64,000 bases of DNA from Spirosoma validum. Its GTDB lineage: Bacteria; Bacteroidota; Bacteroidia; Cytophagales; Spirosomataceae. Where the stretch lies: the NCBI RefSeq assembly GCF_014699035.1, contig NZ_JACXAA010000012.1, forward strand, positions 124,001-188,000. The letters run 5' to 3'. Of the stretch, positions 48,913-58,514 are shown piece after piece; positions within the stretch are counted from its first letter, which is position 1, and the number at the start of each line of letters is the position of its first letter. The notes beneath the pieces were generated by a model. It saw only the letters and a list, made by a program, of their open reading frames with translations, was not told the DNA's origin and ran no database searches. Position numbers and translations under genes: made by a program.

Positions 48913-50352
48913 ATGAAGAAACTATTTATTTCACTGGCCTGGCTCAGCAGTAGTTTTGCCTTGGCTCAACAACCAGTTAACCCTTCAACACAATCCGATC
49001 CGGTCAAATCTTCAACCTTGATAATTAGTGGGACTGTTACAACCTCTCCCAAGCCAGCAGTAGAGAAGAATGAATTAAAATATAACCTCAACGAATCCGG
49101 CTCGCACTTTTTCAAAATTACGTTTCTAAATCAAGCCTGGCTCCGATACAATCAAAGCAATCCTGGGACTACGGTCATCAGCGAGCCTAAAGACAATACG
49201 TTCGATATTGGTCTACGACGAACCCGGATGCAACTGTTTGGTCAGATTTCTGACCATGTCTATCTCTATTTCCAGTTCGGGATGAACAATTTCAATTACC
49301 TGAATGGTGGTTTCAACCCGAATGCTTCTTCCAACCGGAAAATACACGCTTTCTTCCATGACGCCGTGGGTGAATACGTCGTCTGGAAAAACAAAGATTA
49401 TCTAAAAATCGGAAGCGGTTTGACCATTGCCAATGGCCTATCCCGGTTTAGTCAGCCCAGTGTCAGTTCAATCATGAGTATGGATGTACCTGTGTTCGCG
49501 CAGGCAACCGTTGACCAGACGGATCAGTTCTCGCGCAAACTGTCTCTCTATGCGCGGGGCCAAGTTGGTCATCTCGATTACCGCGTAGCCATTAGTGACC
49601 CCTTCCCCATCCAAACCAGCGGTTCTGCGCTACCAACGTATGGACCCAACTCCGTTTTTGCGTTGAAAGGTCATCACAAGCAGTTTCAAGGATTATTGCT
49701 GTGGCAGTTCTTCGATAAAGAAGCCCACCAGACGCCTGGTTATATGACTGGTACGTATCTCGGAGCCAAAAAAGTCTTTAACCTTGAGGCCGGTTTCATT
49801 ACGCAGAAAAACGCTATGGTGAGCGTACCAACGGCTGCCGACACAGTTTATCAGAACATGAATTTGTGGTCGGTTGCTTCTTTCCTAGATATGCCAGTCA
49901 ACAAAGAAAAAGGAACAGCGGTAAATGCTTATCTGGGCTATTTTTATACCGACTATGGCACCAACTACCTGCGCTTCAACGGCATCATGAATCCGGCAAG
50001 TGGCGTAGCGTCGGGTTATGTTTCTGGTACGCAGGGGAATGCCTTCCCGATGTTCGGTACGGGCAGTGTTGTATATGGGCAGTTCGGTTACCTGATGAAG
50101 CGCGATTTATTCGGCACTAGCAATGGTACGTTAATGTCTTACATACAAGTACAAATTGCTGACTACCAACGCTTATCACAAAAGATGGGCGTTTATAACG
50201 TTGGGCTCAACTACTTAATTAAAGGCCATAACGGTAAATTGACGCTCGATTATCAAAACCGCCCTTATTACGAAGCCGTCTCAGGTTCTTCACAGCTTTC
50301 ATCAGGAGGACGACGTGGCCAATTAACCCTACAATACCAGGTCTTTATTTAA
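48913..50352 (+). CDS. outer-membrane porin family protein
   Basis: 479 residues, signal peptide ending FALAQ. The mature part is built of amphipathic strands with short turns (HVYLYFQFGMNNFNY, FNLEAGFITQKN, KLTLDYQNRPYYEA) and ends LTLQYQVFI, a terminal strand with aromatic Phe as in outer-membrane barrels. The early segment FDIGLRRTRMQLFGQISDHVY matches the phosphate-selective porin O/P style of start. The solute is not determinable. Confidence 0.75.
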   Translation: MKKLFISLAWLSSSFALAQQPVNPSTQSDPVKSSTLIISGTVTTSPKPAVEKNELKYNLNESGSHFFKITFLNQAWLRYNQSNPGTTVISEPKDNTFDIGLRRTRMQLFGQISDHVYLYFQFGMNNFNYLNGGFNPNASSNRKIHAFFHDAVGEYVVWKNKDYLKIGSGLTIANGLSRFSQPSVSSIMSMDVPVFAQATVDQTDQFSRKLSLYARGQVGHLDYRVAISDPFPIQTSGSALPTYGPNSVFALKGHHKQFQGLLLWQFFDKEAHQTPGYMTGTYLGAKKVFNLEAGFITQKNAMVSVPTAADTVYQNMNLWSVASFLDMPVNKEKGTAVNAYLGYFYTDYGTNYLRFNGIMNPASGVASGYVSGTQGNAFPMFGTGSVVYGQFGYLMKRDLFGTSNGTLMSYIQVQIADYQRLSQKMGVYNVGLNYLIKGHNGKLTLDYQNRPYYEAVSGSSQLSSGGRRGQLTLQYQVFI

Positions 50353-50371
50353 GCTGTACTAATCATCAGCG

Positions 50372-50411
50372 AAATAAAAACCCCTGACAGATTTATCAGG
50401 GATTTTTATTT
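50372..50411. terminator. bidirectional terminator
   Basis: 16-position stem with one C/A mismatch (50372-50387 with 50396-50411), A-rich on the left and T-rich on the right, between convergent genes. Confidence 0.88.
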
Positions 50412-50424
50412 ATACGCCTGGAAG

Positions 50425-50871
50425 TTAGTTATTGAGGGCTTCCTGACAATTATCAACTGTCATGCCATTCATGTCGCGCTTAGCTGTATTCTCCGTTACC
50501 TCTGACATCTCCAGACGAGACCTGGTAATGCTGGTTTTGAGATCACCACGGACGTAGTATTTCTTACCCGCTTCAATCTCTAAGTCAATGCCTGTCTCTT
50601 TTTTAAAGACTTCTATCCCGCCGTTCCGAGCTGTCAATGATAACGTGCCGGGCTTGACTTTATATTCGATGTACCGGTTGTTACTAAGCTTGCATATTTT
50701 CTCTCCGTTGGCGTAAATGGCGTAGTTCAGGCCCGATCCGAAAAATTGGCCACCCCTGTAAATATAAACCGTAGCAAAATCGGCGGTTGGATTTTCATTA
50801 ATTGAATCGCTACGGAAAGCCGAACTGATAATTAGTAAACAAAGTGATGTGAATAAAAAAGCGGTTTTCAT
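50425..50871 (-). CDS. DUF2846 domain exported protein
   Basis: 148 residues from ATG 50871 (MKTAFLFTSLCLLIISSAF, signal peptide); an upstream in-frame start at 50958 would fall in the mdh terminator. DUF2846 features: ATVYIYRGGQFFGSG, NYAIYANGEKICKLSNNRY and AGKKYYVRGDL. Small periplasmic beta-domain of unknown function, often found on lipoproteins. Confidence 0.82.
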   Translation of the reverse strand: MKTAFLFTSLCLLIISSAFRSDSINENPTADFATVYIYRGGQFFGSGLNYAIYANGEKICKLSNNRYIEYKVKPGTLSLTARNGGIEVFKKETGIDLEIEAGKKYYVRGDLKTSITRSRLEMSEVTENTAKRDMNGMTVDNCQEALNN

Positions 50872-50953
50872 ATAGGACAAAATCAGTGTGGAACCTGGAG
50901 CAATAATCGTATTGAACCGGATCAAACCGAACAAAAAACTTATTAACCGTATA

Positions 50954-50987
50954 CGCAAAAGGGTTTCGCGAACGAAACCCTTTTGCG
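50954..50987 (-). terminator. mdh terminator
   Basis: Perfect 15-bp stem (50954-50968 with 50973-50987) and 4-base loop, 23 bases after the mdh stop. Confidence 0.88.
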
Positions 50988-51010
50988 ATGGTAAGTATGG
51001 TAAGCCGTTC

Positions 51011-51952
51011 CTAAACGCCGATATTCAGCGTACTTAGCACACCATTCATATTCCGAACGGCATCGGCTGACTTATTAAAAGCTGCCTGCTCTTCGTCGTT
51101 TAGCTTATAATCAATGATTTCTTCCCAACCGTTACGTCCCAAAACGACCGGTACGCCCAGGCAAATGTCTGACTGACCATATTCACCTTCCAGCAATACA
51201 CAGGACGGAATCACACGCTTCTGATCGCGCAGGATGCTCTCAACCATATAGGCACCCGCTGCACCAGGCGCATACCAGGCCGACGTACCAATCAGGCCTG
51301 TCAACGTAGCACCACCCACCATCGTGTCGGCAGCAACTTTTTTCAGGGTTTCCGCGTCCAAAAAATTACTCACGGGTACGCCTGCTTTGGTCGCTAAGCG
51401 CGTCAGAGGAATCATCGTTGTATCGCCATGACCGCCAATAACCGAAGCCTGTAAATCGTTAGGCGAACAATTCAGCGCCAGCGATAAATAGGTTTTGAAA
51501 CGAGCCGAATCCAGTGCCCCACCCAGACCAATTACCCGATTTTTAGGCAGTCCAGACGATTTCAACGCCAGATATGTCATCGTATCCATTGGATTGGAAA
51601 TGATGACAAAAATTGCGTCGGGTGAATGTTTTAGAATATTTTCCGTTACGCCCTTTACAATACCCGCATTGATACCAATAAGATCTTCGCGGGTCATACC
51701 AGGCTTACGGGGGATACCCGACGTAATGACAACGACATCCGACCCTGCTGTTTTTTCATAATCATTCGTTGCACCCGTCAGTTTAACGTCGCAGTCGAGT
51801 AATGTCGATGCCTGGAGCATATCAAGTGATTTCCCTTCACTTAGACCTTCTTTAATGTCCAGCAGAACGACTTCATGGGCGAGTTCCCGGCGGGCAATGT
51901 TGTCGGCGCAGGTAGCTCCAACAGCCCCGGCTCCTACTACAGTAACTTTCAT
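51011..51952 (-). CDS. mdh: malate dehydrogenase
   Basis: 313 residues, LDH-like MDH. NAD-binding VVGAGAVGATCADN, the Asp of the adenine-ribose site in VVLLDIKEG, substrate loop IPRKPGMTREDL with its arginines, and the active-site His in SVIGGHGDTTM. Converts malate and oxaloacetate in the TCA cycle. Monocistronic between its own promoter and terminator. Confidence 0.96.
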   Translation of the reverse strand: MKVTVVGAGAVGATCADNIARRELAHEVVLLDIKEGLSEGKSLDMLQASTLLDCDVKLTGATNDYEKTAGSDVVVITSGIPRKPGMTREDLIGINAGIVKGVTENILKHSPDAIFVIISNPMDTMTYLALKSSGLPKNRVIGLGGALDSARFKTYLSLALNCSPNDLQASVIGGHGDTTMIPLTRLATKAGVPVSNFLDAETLKKVAADTMVGGATLTGLIGTSAWYAPGAAGAYMVESILRDQKRVIPSCVLLEGEYGQSDICLGVPVVLGRNGWEEIIDYKLNDEEQAAFNKSADAVRNMNGVLSTLNIGV

Positions 51953-51987
51953 ACGGTATTCAGAATTAAAAGGTTAACAAGCGAGCG

Positions 51988-52019
51988 CAAAAGTAAGGCC
52001 CCAGCTCAAGACAAACCAA
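51988..52019 (-). promoter_or_regulatory. candidate mdh promoter
   Basis: TACTTTTG at 51995-51988 on the minus strand (TAnnTTTG) with TTG at 52019-52017, spacing 21. The leader to the ATG at 51952 is about 30 bases. Confidence 0.55.
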
Positions 52020-52129
52020 CAGCATTCAGATTAAACTTATGACCCGATTACTAGGTTTATGTATTATTTACTGAAATTTCCTGTTAGACATTAAGTAGTA
52101 TCTGCTTTGCTAGGTAAGCATTTGGCAGA

Positions 52130-52609
52130 ATGACAGACCACAAATCGATGAAGAACGGTAATCTTGTTGGGCGAATTTTATCCTCTATTTTCTTTAAACG
52201 GGCCAACGCTGGTGCTGCTCGTTATGCCCGGGATAAGCGAAGTTTACTAGGCTTGGTTCAGGAAGCGTTACGAAAAAGTGGTGGGCTTTCAGGAGCTAAT
52301 ATTTCCATTTTCCGCGAACAGTTAGGCGTTGTAACGCGCTTGCTGAAAGCCTATACATCAGGTCAGTATCGCGAGTTGCCCTGGAAAACACTGATTCGGG
52401 TGATTGCCGTGTTGATTTATTTCGTTTCGCCAATTGATATCCTCCCTGATTTTTTACCTATTGTGGGGCTAACAGACGACATTGCGCTGATGCTCTGGCT
52501 GTTCAGCGGTATCAAAGACGACATCGATAAATTCCGCGAGTGGGAACTGGGAACCACTAAATCGGGTGAATCAGCATCCCGCCCGGTGCAAACGATTAAG
52601 ATTGGATAA
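52130..52609 (+). CDS. DUF1232 (YkvA-like) membrane-associated protein
   Basis: 159 residues. The DUF1232 signature reads VLIYFVSPIDILPDFLPIVG followed by LTDDIALMLWL, near 97-130, with one to two hydrophobic helices. Function of the family is unknown. M7 is an alternative start. Confidence 0.85.
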   Translation: MTDHKSMKNGNLVGRILSSIFFKRANAGAARYARDKRSLLGLVQEALRKSGGLSGANISIFREQLGVVTRLLKAYTSGQYRELPWKTLIRVIAVLIYFVSPIDILPDFLPIVGLTDDIALMLWLFSGIKDDIDKFREWELGTTKSGESASRPVQTIKIG

Positions 52610-52722
52610 ATTTTTAAGTTTTAAGTATAACATTAACGATTCTTCAATGATCTTGAAATATTCAATGTTATCTTAAAACTATATCAACCGATGTTACGTA
52701 AGTTTTACTACGTTTTAATAGA

Positions 52723-52749
52723 TTGTACGAGAGAGTTTTGTTAATTTTG
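52723..52749 (+). promoter_or_regulatory. candidate tatA promoter
   Basis: TAATTTTG at 52742-52749, 23 bases before the ATG. The nearest TTG (52723-52725) is at a short 16-base spacing. Confidence 0.45.
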
Positions 52750-52772
52750 CATACATTCAAATCCCAGGTATC

Positions 52773-52976
52773 ATGATTTCGGCTAGCATATTGGCATTTA
52801 TGGGTTTGGGCGGTCAGGAAATGATCTTTATTTTCCTGGCACTGCTCCTGTTGTTCGGCGCAAAGAAGATTCCCGAACTCGCACGGGGACTTGGTAAAGG
52901 CATCAAAGAATTTAAAGACGCTACGAAAGACGTTCGCGAGAATATCGAAGAAGGTCTGAAAGAGCACGAGAAATAA
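52773..52976 (+). CDS. tatA: twin-arginine translocase subunit TatA/TatE
   Basis: 67 residues: N-terminal transmembrane helix (EMIFIFLALLLLFGAKKIPE) with the FGAKKIPELARGLGKGIKEF hinge and amphipathic helix, then a charged tail. Pore-forming Tat subunit. tatC is not adjacent, so the Tat genes are dispersed; tatA forms its own unit ended by a terminator. Confidence 0.93.
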   Translation: MISASILAFMGLGGQEMIFIFLALLLLFGAKKIPELARGLGKGIKEFKDATKDVRENIEEGLKEHEK

Positions 52977-52992
52977 GTCTATTCTTTTACAG

Positions 52993-53042
52993 ACAGACAA
53001 TCAGACGGTTCCTACCTGGAGTCGTCTGATTGTCTGTTTTTA
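52993..53042 (+). terminator. tatA terminator
   Basis: Perfect 15-bp stem (52993-53007 with 53023-53037) followed by TTTTT. Confidence 0.92.
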
Positions 53043-53083
53043 TTAGTTTGTGATTCGTATTTATCAGGCACGCTTCAGCGGTT

Positions 53084-54589
53084 ATGATATCCGATTCGTC
53101 AAACGATAAACGATTGCCTGTGACTCCCTACCGTAGCTTTTCGGCTGTTCAAGCCGACCTCGAGACCGGCCAAACGACCTGCCGCCAGTTGGTAGAACAA
53201 TACCTCACTCGCATTGACGGGCACCAACACCTCAATGTATTTACCGAAGTTTACGCTGACGAAGCCCGACAACAGGCAACTGTCGTCGATCAAAAGATAG
53301 CCGCTGGAACTGCCGGACGTCTGGCCGGAATGGTCATCGGCATTAAAGACGTATTGAGTTACGCGGGTCATGCCGTTCGGGCAGGCAGCCGAATTCTGGA
53401 CAATTTCACGGCGCAGTTTACCGCTACGGCTGTACAACGGTTACTGGACGAAGATGTCATTATCATTGGCCGGCAAAACTGCGACGAATTTGCGATGGGT
53501 TCTTCGAACGAAAATTCAGCGTTTGGCCCCGTACGTAATGCCGTAGATACAGATCGTGTCCCCGGTGGCTCGAGCGGTGGTTCAGCCGTAGCCGTGCAGG
53601 CAGGTCTTTGTCTGGCTTCCATTGGCTCCGACACAGGCGGTTCAGTACGCCAGCCAGCCGCGTTCTGTGGCGTGGTGGGCCTGAAACCAACCTATGGTCG
53701 TATTAGTCGCTGGGGCCTAATTGCTTATGCCTCCTCATTTGATTGCATTGGGCCCATCGCAAATACCGCCGAGGACGTAGCGTTACTGCTTGAAATTATG
53801 GCTGGTGCCGATGAATTTGACAGCACCGTATCCAGTCAGCCAGTACCTTCATATAGCACCGCTCAACTCCCCGACCGCCCACTACGTATCGCTTACCTTC
53901 GCGATGGTGTCGAAAGCGAGGGAGTAGACAAAAGCGTTCGCGAGGCTACACAAACTAGCATCAATATCTTGCAAAAAGCAGGCCATACGGTAGAACCGGT
54001 CGATCTGACGCTTTTAAAATACCTGCTTCCAACGTACTATATTTTAACCACCGCCGAAGCCTCATCAAACTTATCCCGATTCGACGGCGTACGGTACGGT
54101 TATCGAAGTGTCGCAACAAATACATCAGCTTTGGATCTTTTGTCGTTGTACAAAAAAAGTCGTACGGAAGGCTTTGGTGCAGAAGTTCGCCGGCGGATTT
54201 TACTAGGTACGTTTGTACTTAGTGCCAGCTATTACGATGCCTACTATACCAAAGCACAGCAGGTACGTCGGCTGATTCGTCAGGAAACAGAACGTCTGTT
54301 TGAGCAATACGATGTTTTACTCTCCCCCACTACGCCGACACCGGCGTTCAAATTGGGCGAGAAAACCGGGCAGGATTCCGGGGCCGATCCATTACAAATG
54401 TACCTGGCCGATATTTTTACGGTTCAGGCTAACGTAGTTGGTTATCCAGCGATATCTATACCGAACGGCACTGATGCCTCCCGTGGCGACGGACCGGGTT
54501 TACCGATTGGTTTGCAATTTATGGCGCCACCTTTTGCCGAAGAACAATTAGTGGCGTTGGCGAAGAGCCTGGAAATGAATAAGTCTTAA
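53084..54589 (+). CDS. gatA: aspartyl/glutamyl-tRNA amidotransferase subunit A
   Basis: 501 residues, amidase signature family. Catalytic Ser-cisSer-Lys triad: Lys in IGIKDVLSY, Ser in IGSDTGGSVRQPA, nucleophilic Ser in GGSSGGSAVAVQAG; flanking FAMGSSNENSAFGPV is GatA-specific. It supplies ammonia to transamidate Glu-tRNA(Gln) or Asp-tRNA(Asn). gatB and gatC are not adjacent. Confidence 0.93.
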   Translation: MISDSSNDKRLPVTPYRSFSAVQADLETGQTTCRQLVEQYLTRIDGHQHLNVFTEVYADEARQQATVVDQKIAAGTAGRLAGMVIGIKDVLSYAGHAVRAGSRILDNFTAQFTATAVQRLLDEDVIIIGRQNCDEFAMGSSNENSAFGPVRNAVDTDRVPGGSSGGSAVAVQAGLCLASIGSDTGGSVRQPAAFCGVVGLKPTYGRISRWGLIAYASSFDCIGPIANTAEDVALLLEIMAGADEFDSTVSSQPVPSYSTAQLPDRPLRIAYLRDGVESEGVDKSVREATQTSINILQKAGHTVEPVDLTLLKYLLPTYYILTTAEASSNLSRFDGVRYGYRSVATNTSALDLLSLYKKSRTEGFGAEVRRRILLGTFVLSASYYDAYYTKAQQVRRLIRQETERLFEQYDVLLSPTTPTPAFKLGEKTGQDSGADPLQMYLADIFTVQANVVGYPAISIPNGTDASRGDGPGLPIGLQFMAPPFAEEQLVALAKSLEMNKS

Positions 54590-54683
54590 TGAGCATTCGG
54601 CTTTACATTTACAAAGCTGATGTCTAATTATATAGCTAACCATTATCTATTCAAACAACGTAACGAACCTAATCGCCGATCGC

Positions 54684-56294
54684 ATGAAGTATCTGAACCG
54701 AAGCCTTTTACGAACAGGGCTGTTAAGTACAGCGTTGGGTCTGACAATGATGGCTCGCGCCGAACGGATCAACCAGTCAGAATCCCAGCAGATAAACAAT
54801 TCGACCAGTAAGCAAGACACGCTCGTTGTTGTAAATACGGTTCCAGACAGTTTATTACGTGAGCGTCTGGCCAGGCTTCAGAAAGATATTCCGTTAACGT
54901 ATCATAAAGCGGTTCAATCCTACATCGATTACTTCACCTTCCGCAAGCCGAGCATCACCAAACTAATGCTCGAACGTCAGCCGCTCTTTTTCCCTCTCTA
55001 CGAACGCATGCTGGCCGAATACGAACTGCCAGATGAATTAAAATACCTTTCCATTGTTGAGTCGTCGCTAACACCTCGCGCCGTTTCGCATTCCGGAGCG
55101 GGCGGTTTATGGCAGATTATGCCCGGTACCGGTCGCGACCTAAAGCTGTATCAGGACGATTACATCGATGAGCGCATGGACCCCGTCAAGGCAACTGAAG
55201 CGGCCTGTAAATACCTTCGCGATCTGTATGCGATCTTTGGTGATTGGGAATTGACGTTGGCAGCCTATAACTGCGGGCCAGGCGCTGTCAAGCGTGCTAT
55301 GCGCCGATCAGGCAAAGGGTCCTATTATACCATTTACGACGTTTTGCCGAAAGAAACCCGCGGATACGTGCCTCAATTTGTGGCCTTTACGTATCTAATG
55401 CATCACGCTAACGATCACGGAATTTTCGCTGAGAAATATGAGTATCCAATTCCGATGGACACCGTTCAGATCACGGGGTATTTCAATCTTGAGACGTTTG
55501 CGAAACACAGCACTATGGCGCTGACGGATTTGCAAAAAATGAATCCAGCCATCACCACAACAATTCTACCTCCTAGCACCAATCGTTATCCATTACGTGT
55601 TCCGCGTCAGCAATACGCTTATTTTGCCAGCCGTCGCCAGACCATTCTGGATTCGGCCAGCAAACTACCAGCTAGCATGGAGCATATTCTGTTAGCTCAC
55701 GCTGAAGATGTTCAATATGGTGCAGAGTCAGAGAAAGACTGGTCGGCTTTGAGTCGTAATCCTCTGGCTAATGTTCGTACAGAGGAAACTCCTACTGAAG
55801 AGATGATTGCTTCAGCGGCTAAATCGTCAAAGTCAACTGTTCTGTCAACCGAGGGTGAAGATGCCGATAATCCGGAGGAAGATCTGGAAGCCGTTGTCAA
55901 GCGTAAACCCAGGAAACAGCTGTATGTAGTCAAAAAGAAAGATAACCTGGCAGATATTGCCGAGCGGCATGGCGTTGAGTTGTATGATCTGAAACGCTGG
56001 AACCATCTTCGGTCAACAACACTTCACCAGGGACAGCAACTGGTTCTTTTGAAAGAAGTTGCCGAAACGCATAACGAGCGTCTGGCTGATCAGGGCACAA
56101 CAAAAGCCCGCAAAAAAGCAGAAGTCGTTGCTAAAACGAAACGATACAAACCTCGTTACCACCGCGTACAAGATGGCGATACACTCTGGAATATTGCCCA
56201 GCGCTACGGTGGCCTGACCATTGATCAGCTCAAGAGAATGAACCACATCCGTACCAATGCTCTCCGGCCGGGACAAAAGCTAATTGTGGGCTGA
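54684..56294 (+). CDS. membrane-bound lytic murein transglycosylase with two LysM domains (MltD-like)
   Basis: 536 residues, signal peptide (MKYLNRSLLRTGLLSTALGL). SLT domain at about 110-250 with catalytic Glu126 in SIVESSLTPRAVS, GAGGLWQIMPGTG and LTLAAYNCGPGAV; two LysM modules (YVVKKKDNLADIAERHGVE near 413, and HRVQDGDTLWNIAQRYGG near 493) bind glycan. It cleaves peptidoglycan glycan strands to 1,6-anhydro ends during remodelling. Confidence 0.93.
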   Translation: MKYLNRSLLRTGLLSTALGLTMMARAERINQSESQQINNSTSKQDTLVVVNTVPDSLLRERLARLQKDIPLTYHKAVQSYIDYFTFRKPSITKLMLERQPLFFPLYERMLAEYELPDELKYLSIVESSLTPRAVSHSGAGGLWQIMPGTGRDLKLYQDDYIDERMDPVKATEAACKYLRDLYAIFGDWELTLAAYNCGPGAVKRAMRRSGKGSYYTIYDVLPKETRGYVPQFVAFTYLMHHANDHGIFAEKYEYPIPMDTVQITGYFNLETFAKHSTMALTDLQKMNPAITTTILPPSTNRYPLRVPRQQYAYFASRRQTILDSASKLPASMEHILLAHAEDVQYGAESEKDWSALSRNPLANVRTEETPTEEMIASAAKSSKSTVLSTEGEDADNPEEDLEAVVKRKPRKQLYVVKKKDNLADIAERHGVELYDLKRWNHLRSTTLHQGQQLVLLKEVAETHNERLADQGTTKARKKAEVVAKTKRYKPRYHRVQDGDTLWNIAQRYGGLTIDQLKRMNHIRTNALRPGQKLIVG

Positions 56295-56338
56295 CCTATA
56301 TTACATTCAGGTTCTGGACCTTAGACGTTACGTATCTA

Positions 56339-56376
56339 ACCCACGATTTTCACTAGTAAAAGTCGTGGGTTTTTTG
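56339..56376 (+). terminator. terminator after the transglycosylase gene
   Basis: ACCCACGA / TCGTGGGT stem with additional A/T pairing and a T6 tail at 56371-56376. Confidence 0.85.
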
Positions 56377-56427
56377 TATCTTTAACTTTACACAATTGCC
56401 TCAAAAACAGGCATTTTTGACGAACAA

Positions 56428-57015
56428 ATGATTGCTTATCTAGACGGAATCTTATCCTATAAAGAACCTACTCATGCCATAATTGACGTACATGGCGTCG
56501 GCTATATGGTTCATATTTCTCTGAACACATATTCGGTTTTACCAGGGGGAGGTGAGCGAATAAAGTTGTTTATTCATCACTTGTTTCGTGAAGATTCTCA
56601 ATCGCTATATGGCTTCGTGAACGCTGATGAAAAATCTATTTTTCTGGACTTGATCGCCGTTTCAGGCGTAGGCCCAAACACGGCTCTCGGCATGCTCTCG
56701 GCCATGCAGCCGGGTGATTTACGATTAGCTATTCTGGGCGAGAATGTGCGAGCCGTACAGGCGATTAAAGGTATTGGCGCTAAAACGGCTCAACGTATCA
56801 TTCTCGAATTGCGCGACAAAATGAAACGGTCAGGCGTTGTATCCAATGGTCCTACGTATCGCCAGTCGGCGATTGATCCTATTCGCGAAGAGTCACTAGC
56901 GGCCTTGGTCGCCCTAGGCTTCCCAAAACCAACGGCAGAAAAAAGTGTAGACGATGCCCTAAAAGCGGAACCGAACTTGACCGTTGAAGAAGTTATTCGC
57001 CGGGCATTACGTTAA
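56428..57015 (+). CDS. ruvA: Holliday junction DNA helicase subunit RuvA
   Basis: 195 residues: N-terminal OB domain (IDVHGVGYMVHIS), helix-hairpin-helix pair (LIAVSGVGPNTALGMLS, IKGIGAKTAQRIILELRDK) and C-terminal RuvB-binding domain (ALVALGFPKPTAEKSVDDAL). Binds four-way junctions and loads RuvB. ruvB and ruvC are not nearby. Confidence 0.96.
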   Translation: MIAYLDGILSYKEPTHAIIDVHGVGYMVHISLNTYSVLPGGGERIKLFIHHLFREDSQSLYGFVNADEKSIFLDLIAVSGVGPNTALGMLSAMQPGDLRLAILGENVRAVQAIKGIGAKTAQRIILELRDKMKRSGVVSNGPTYRQSAIDPIREESLAALVALGFPKPTAEKSVDDALKAEPNLTVEEVIRRALR

Positions 57016-57030
57016 GCAGCTCCCTGGTAA

Positions 57031-57072
57031 AAACAATGTGGGACGACTACGATCAGTCGTCCCACATTGTTT
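57031..57072 (+). terminator. ruvA terminator
   Basis: Perfect 18-bp stem (57031-57048 with 57055-57072), 6-base loop, A-rich left end and T-rich right end; can act in both directions. Confidence 0.9.
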
Positions 57073-57295
57073 CTAATTCGTTACTAGTAGCCCTTTCAAA
57101 TTGGTTTCCAGATACGTAGTGTATTGCTCAGTTGTGTAGCAGCGCTATAAACTTCAGGGCTTTATCAGCTACTGAATAAACGTAGTAATCCAGTTAATGC
57201 TACGTGGCCCTGTCGAACCATTAAGTTGCGCACCAGAAAAAATGGCCTGTTAAAACGTAGTGTATCGTTGTTTGGATTGGGCTTTCGCCACGTTT

Positions 57296-58372
57296 TTAAA
57301 ATTTTACGGGTAAACCTGTCTTGGTCGATTCATAAATTGCCTGGAATAAAGCGACAACTTTACGTCCATCCTCACCCGTGACCAGCGGTGGTCGCTTATC
57401 GCGAATGGCATCCCGAAAATCGGCGATCTGTATACCGAAGTAGTAGACCGTAGCGTCGATTGTGTTGAAGAAGGCGGTGTCTTCGGTCACGAACTGAGCC
57501 AGTAAACTTTCTTCGCCCGGCACCGTCCAGAGATCGTTAACGGGTGGGGCCGTAATACTCGACATTCCGGCAATAAATAAAGCCCCCCCATCCGTCTGAA
57601 CGCCTACTGACGCACCATTCTGTCCATGTACGTGAACTTTACCAAAAATGCCCGGCTTTTGTGAATTACTCACGATGATGTTACCAAGCCCACCGTTCTT
57701 AAATTTGACAATGGCCAAAGCAGTATCGTCAACTTCGATATACGGGTGGTTCAAATTCCGCCAGACACCATATACCTCGTCGATCTCGCCCATATACCAA
57801 AGTAACAAATCCAACTGATGGGGCGACTGATTCACTAAAACACCCCCACCTTCGTCGGCCCACGTACCACGCCAGGCATCGCTTTTGTAATAAGCTTCGT
57901 CGCGCCAGCCGAGCATCTGAATCGTGCCCAGTATAGGTTTCCCAATTTTGCCCGAATCAATAGCGTCCCGAATACGCATGGACGGCGCGTAGAATCGGCG
58001 CTGGCTGATAGTTCCCAGATACCGGTCGTTACGTTTGGCAGCGTCAATCATGGCGTCGCAGTCTTCGAGCGAGGAGGCCAGTGGTTTCTCAACCAGTACG
58101 TGCGAACCTGCATCGAGAGCGGCTACTGTTGTTTCACGGTGGGATGGATGCGTCGTACAAACCAGACACAGGTCTACGTTCTCACGGTCGACCATGTCAT
58201 AAATATCGCTATACGCTCGAATACCATATTGGTTCGCAAAATCTTCAGCTTTCTGATACGTACGTCCATAAACAGCGACTAATTCTGTATCAGGAGTTTG
58301 TAAAACAGCTTTGGCATGCAGATGAGCCACTTTACCGGGGCCAATAACGGCAACACGAAGAGGGATAGGCAT
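57296..58372 (-). CDS. Gfo/Idh/MocA family NAD(P)-dependent oxidoreductase
   Basis: 358 residues. Rossmann VAVIGPGKVAHLHAKAV, the EKPLAS motif near 93-98 with the catalytic Lys, and the second domain (GGGVLVNQSPHQLDLLLWYMG, with the DxxxxH-type helix). Acts on sugars, inositols or similar polyols. It lies downstream of a polyol-type dehydrogenase on the same strand, so the two may act on one substrate. Confidence 0.9.
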   Translation of the reverse strand: MPIPLRVAVIGPGKVAHLHAKAVLQTPDTELVAVYGRTYQKAEDFANQYGIRAYSDIYDMVDRENVDLCLVCTTHPSHRETTVAALDAGSHVLVEKPLASSLEDCDAMIDAAKRNDRYLGTISQRRFYAPSMRIRDAIDSGKIGKPILGTIQMLGWRDEAYYKSDAWRGTWADEGGGVLVNQSPHQLDLLLWYMGEIDEVYGVWRNLNHPYIEVDDTALAIVKFKNGGLGNIIVSNSQKPGIFGKVHVHGQNGASVGVQTDGGALFIAGMSSITAPPVNDLWTVPGEESLLAQFVTEDTAFFNTIDATVYYFGIQIADFRDAIRDKRPPLVTGEDGRKVVALFQAIYESTKTGLPVKF

Positions 58373-58514
58373 AATTAGTTTTCAATGTATTCCAACGAAA
58401 TACGTTGATACGGACGCATCTACTCAATGATCAGCAAAAGTTATACAACGTTTCCTGTTCTGGGGAACTGGTTATCAGCGTATCGGATTGATTTCCGCAG
58501 TAAACCTTATTCGT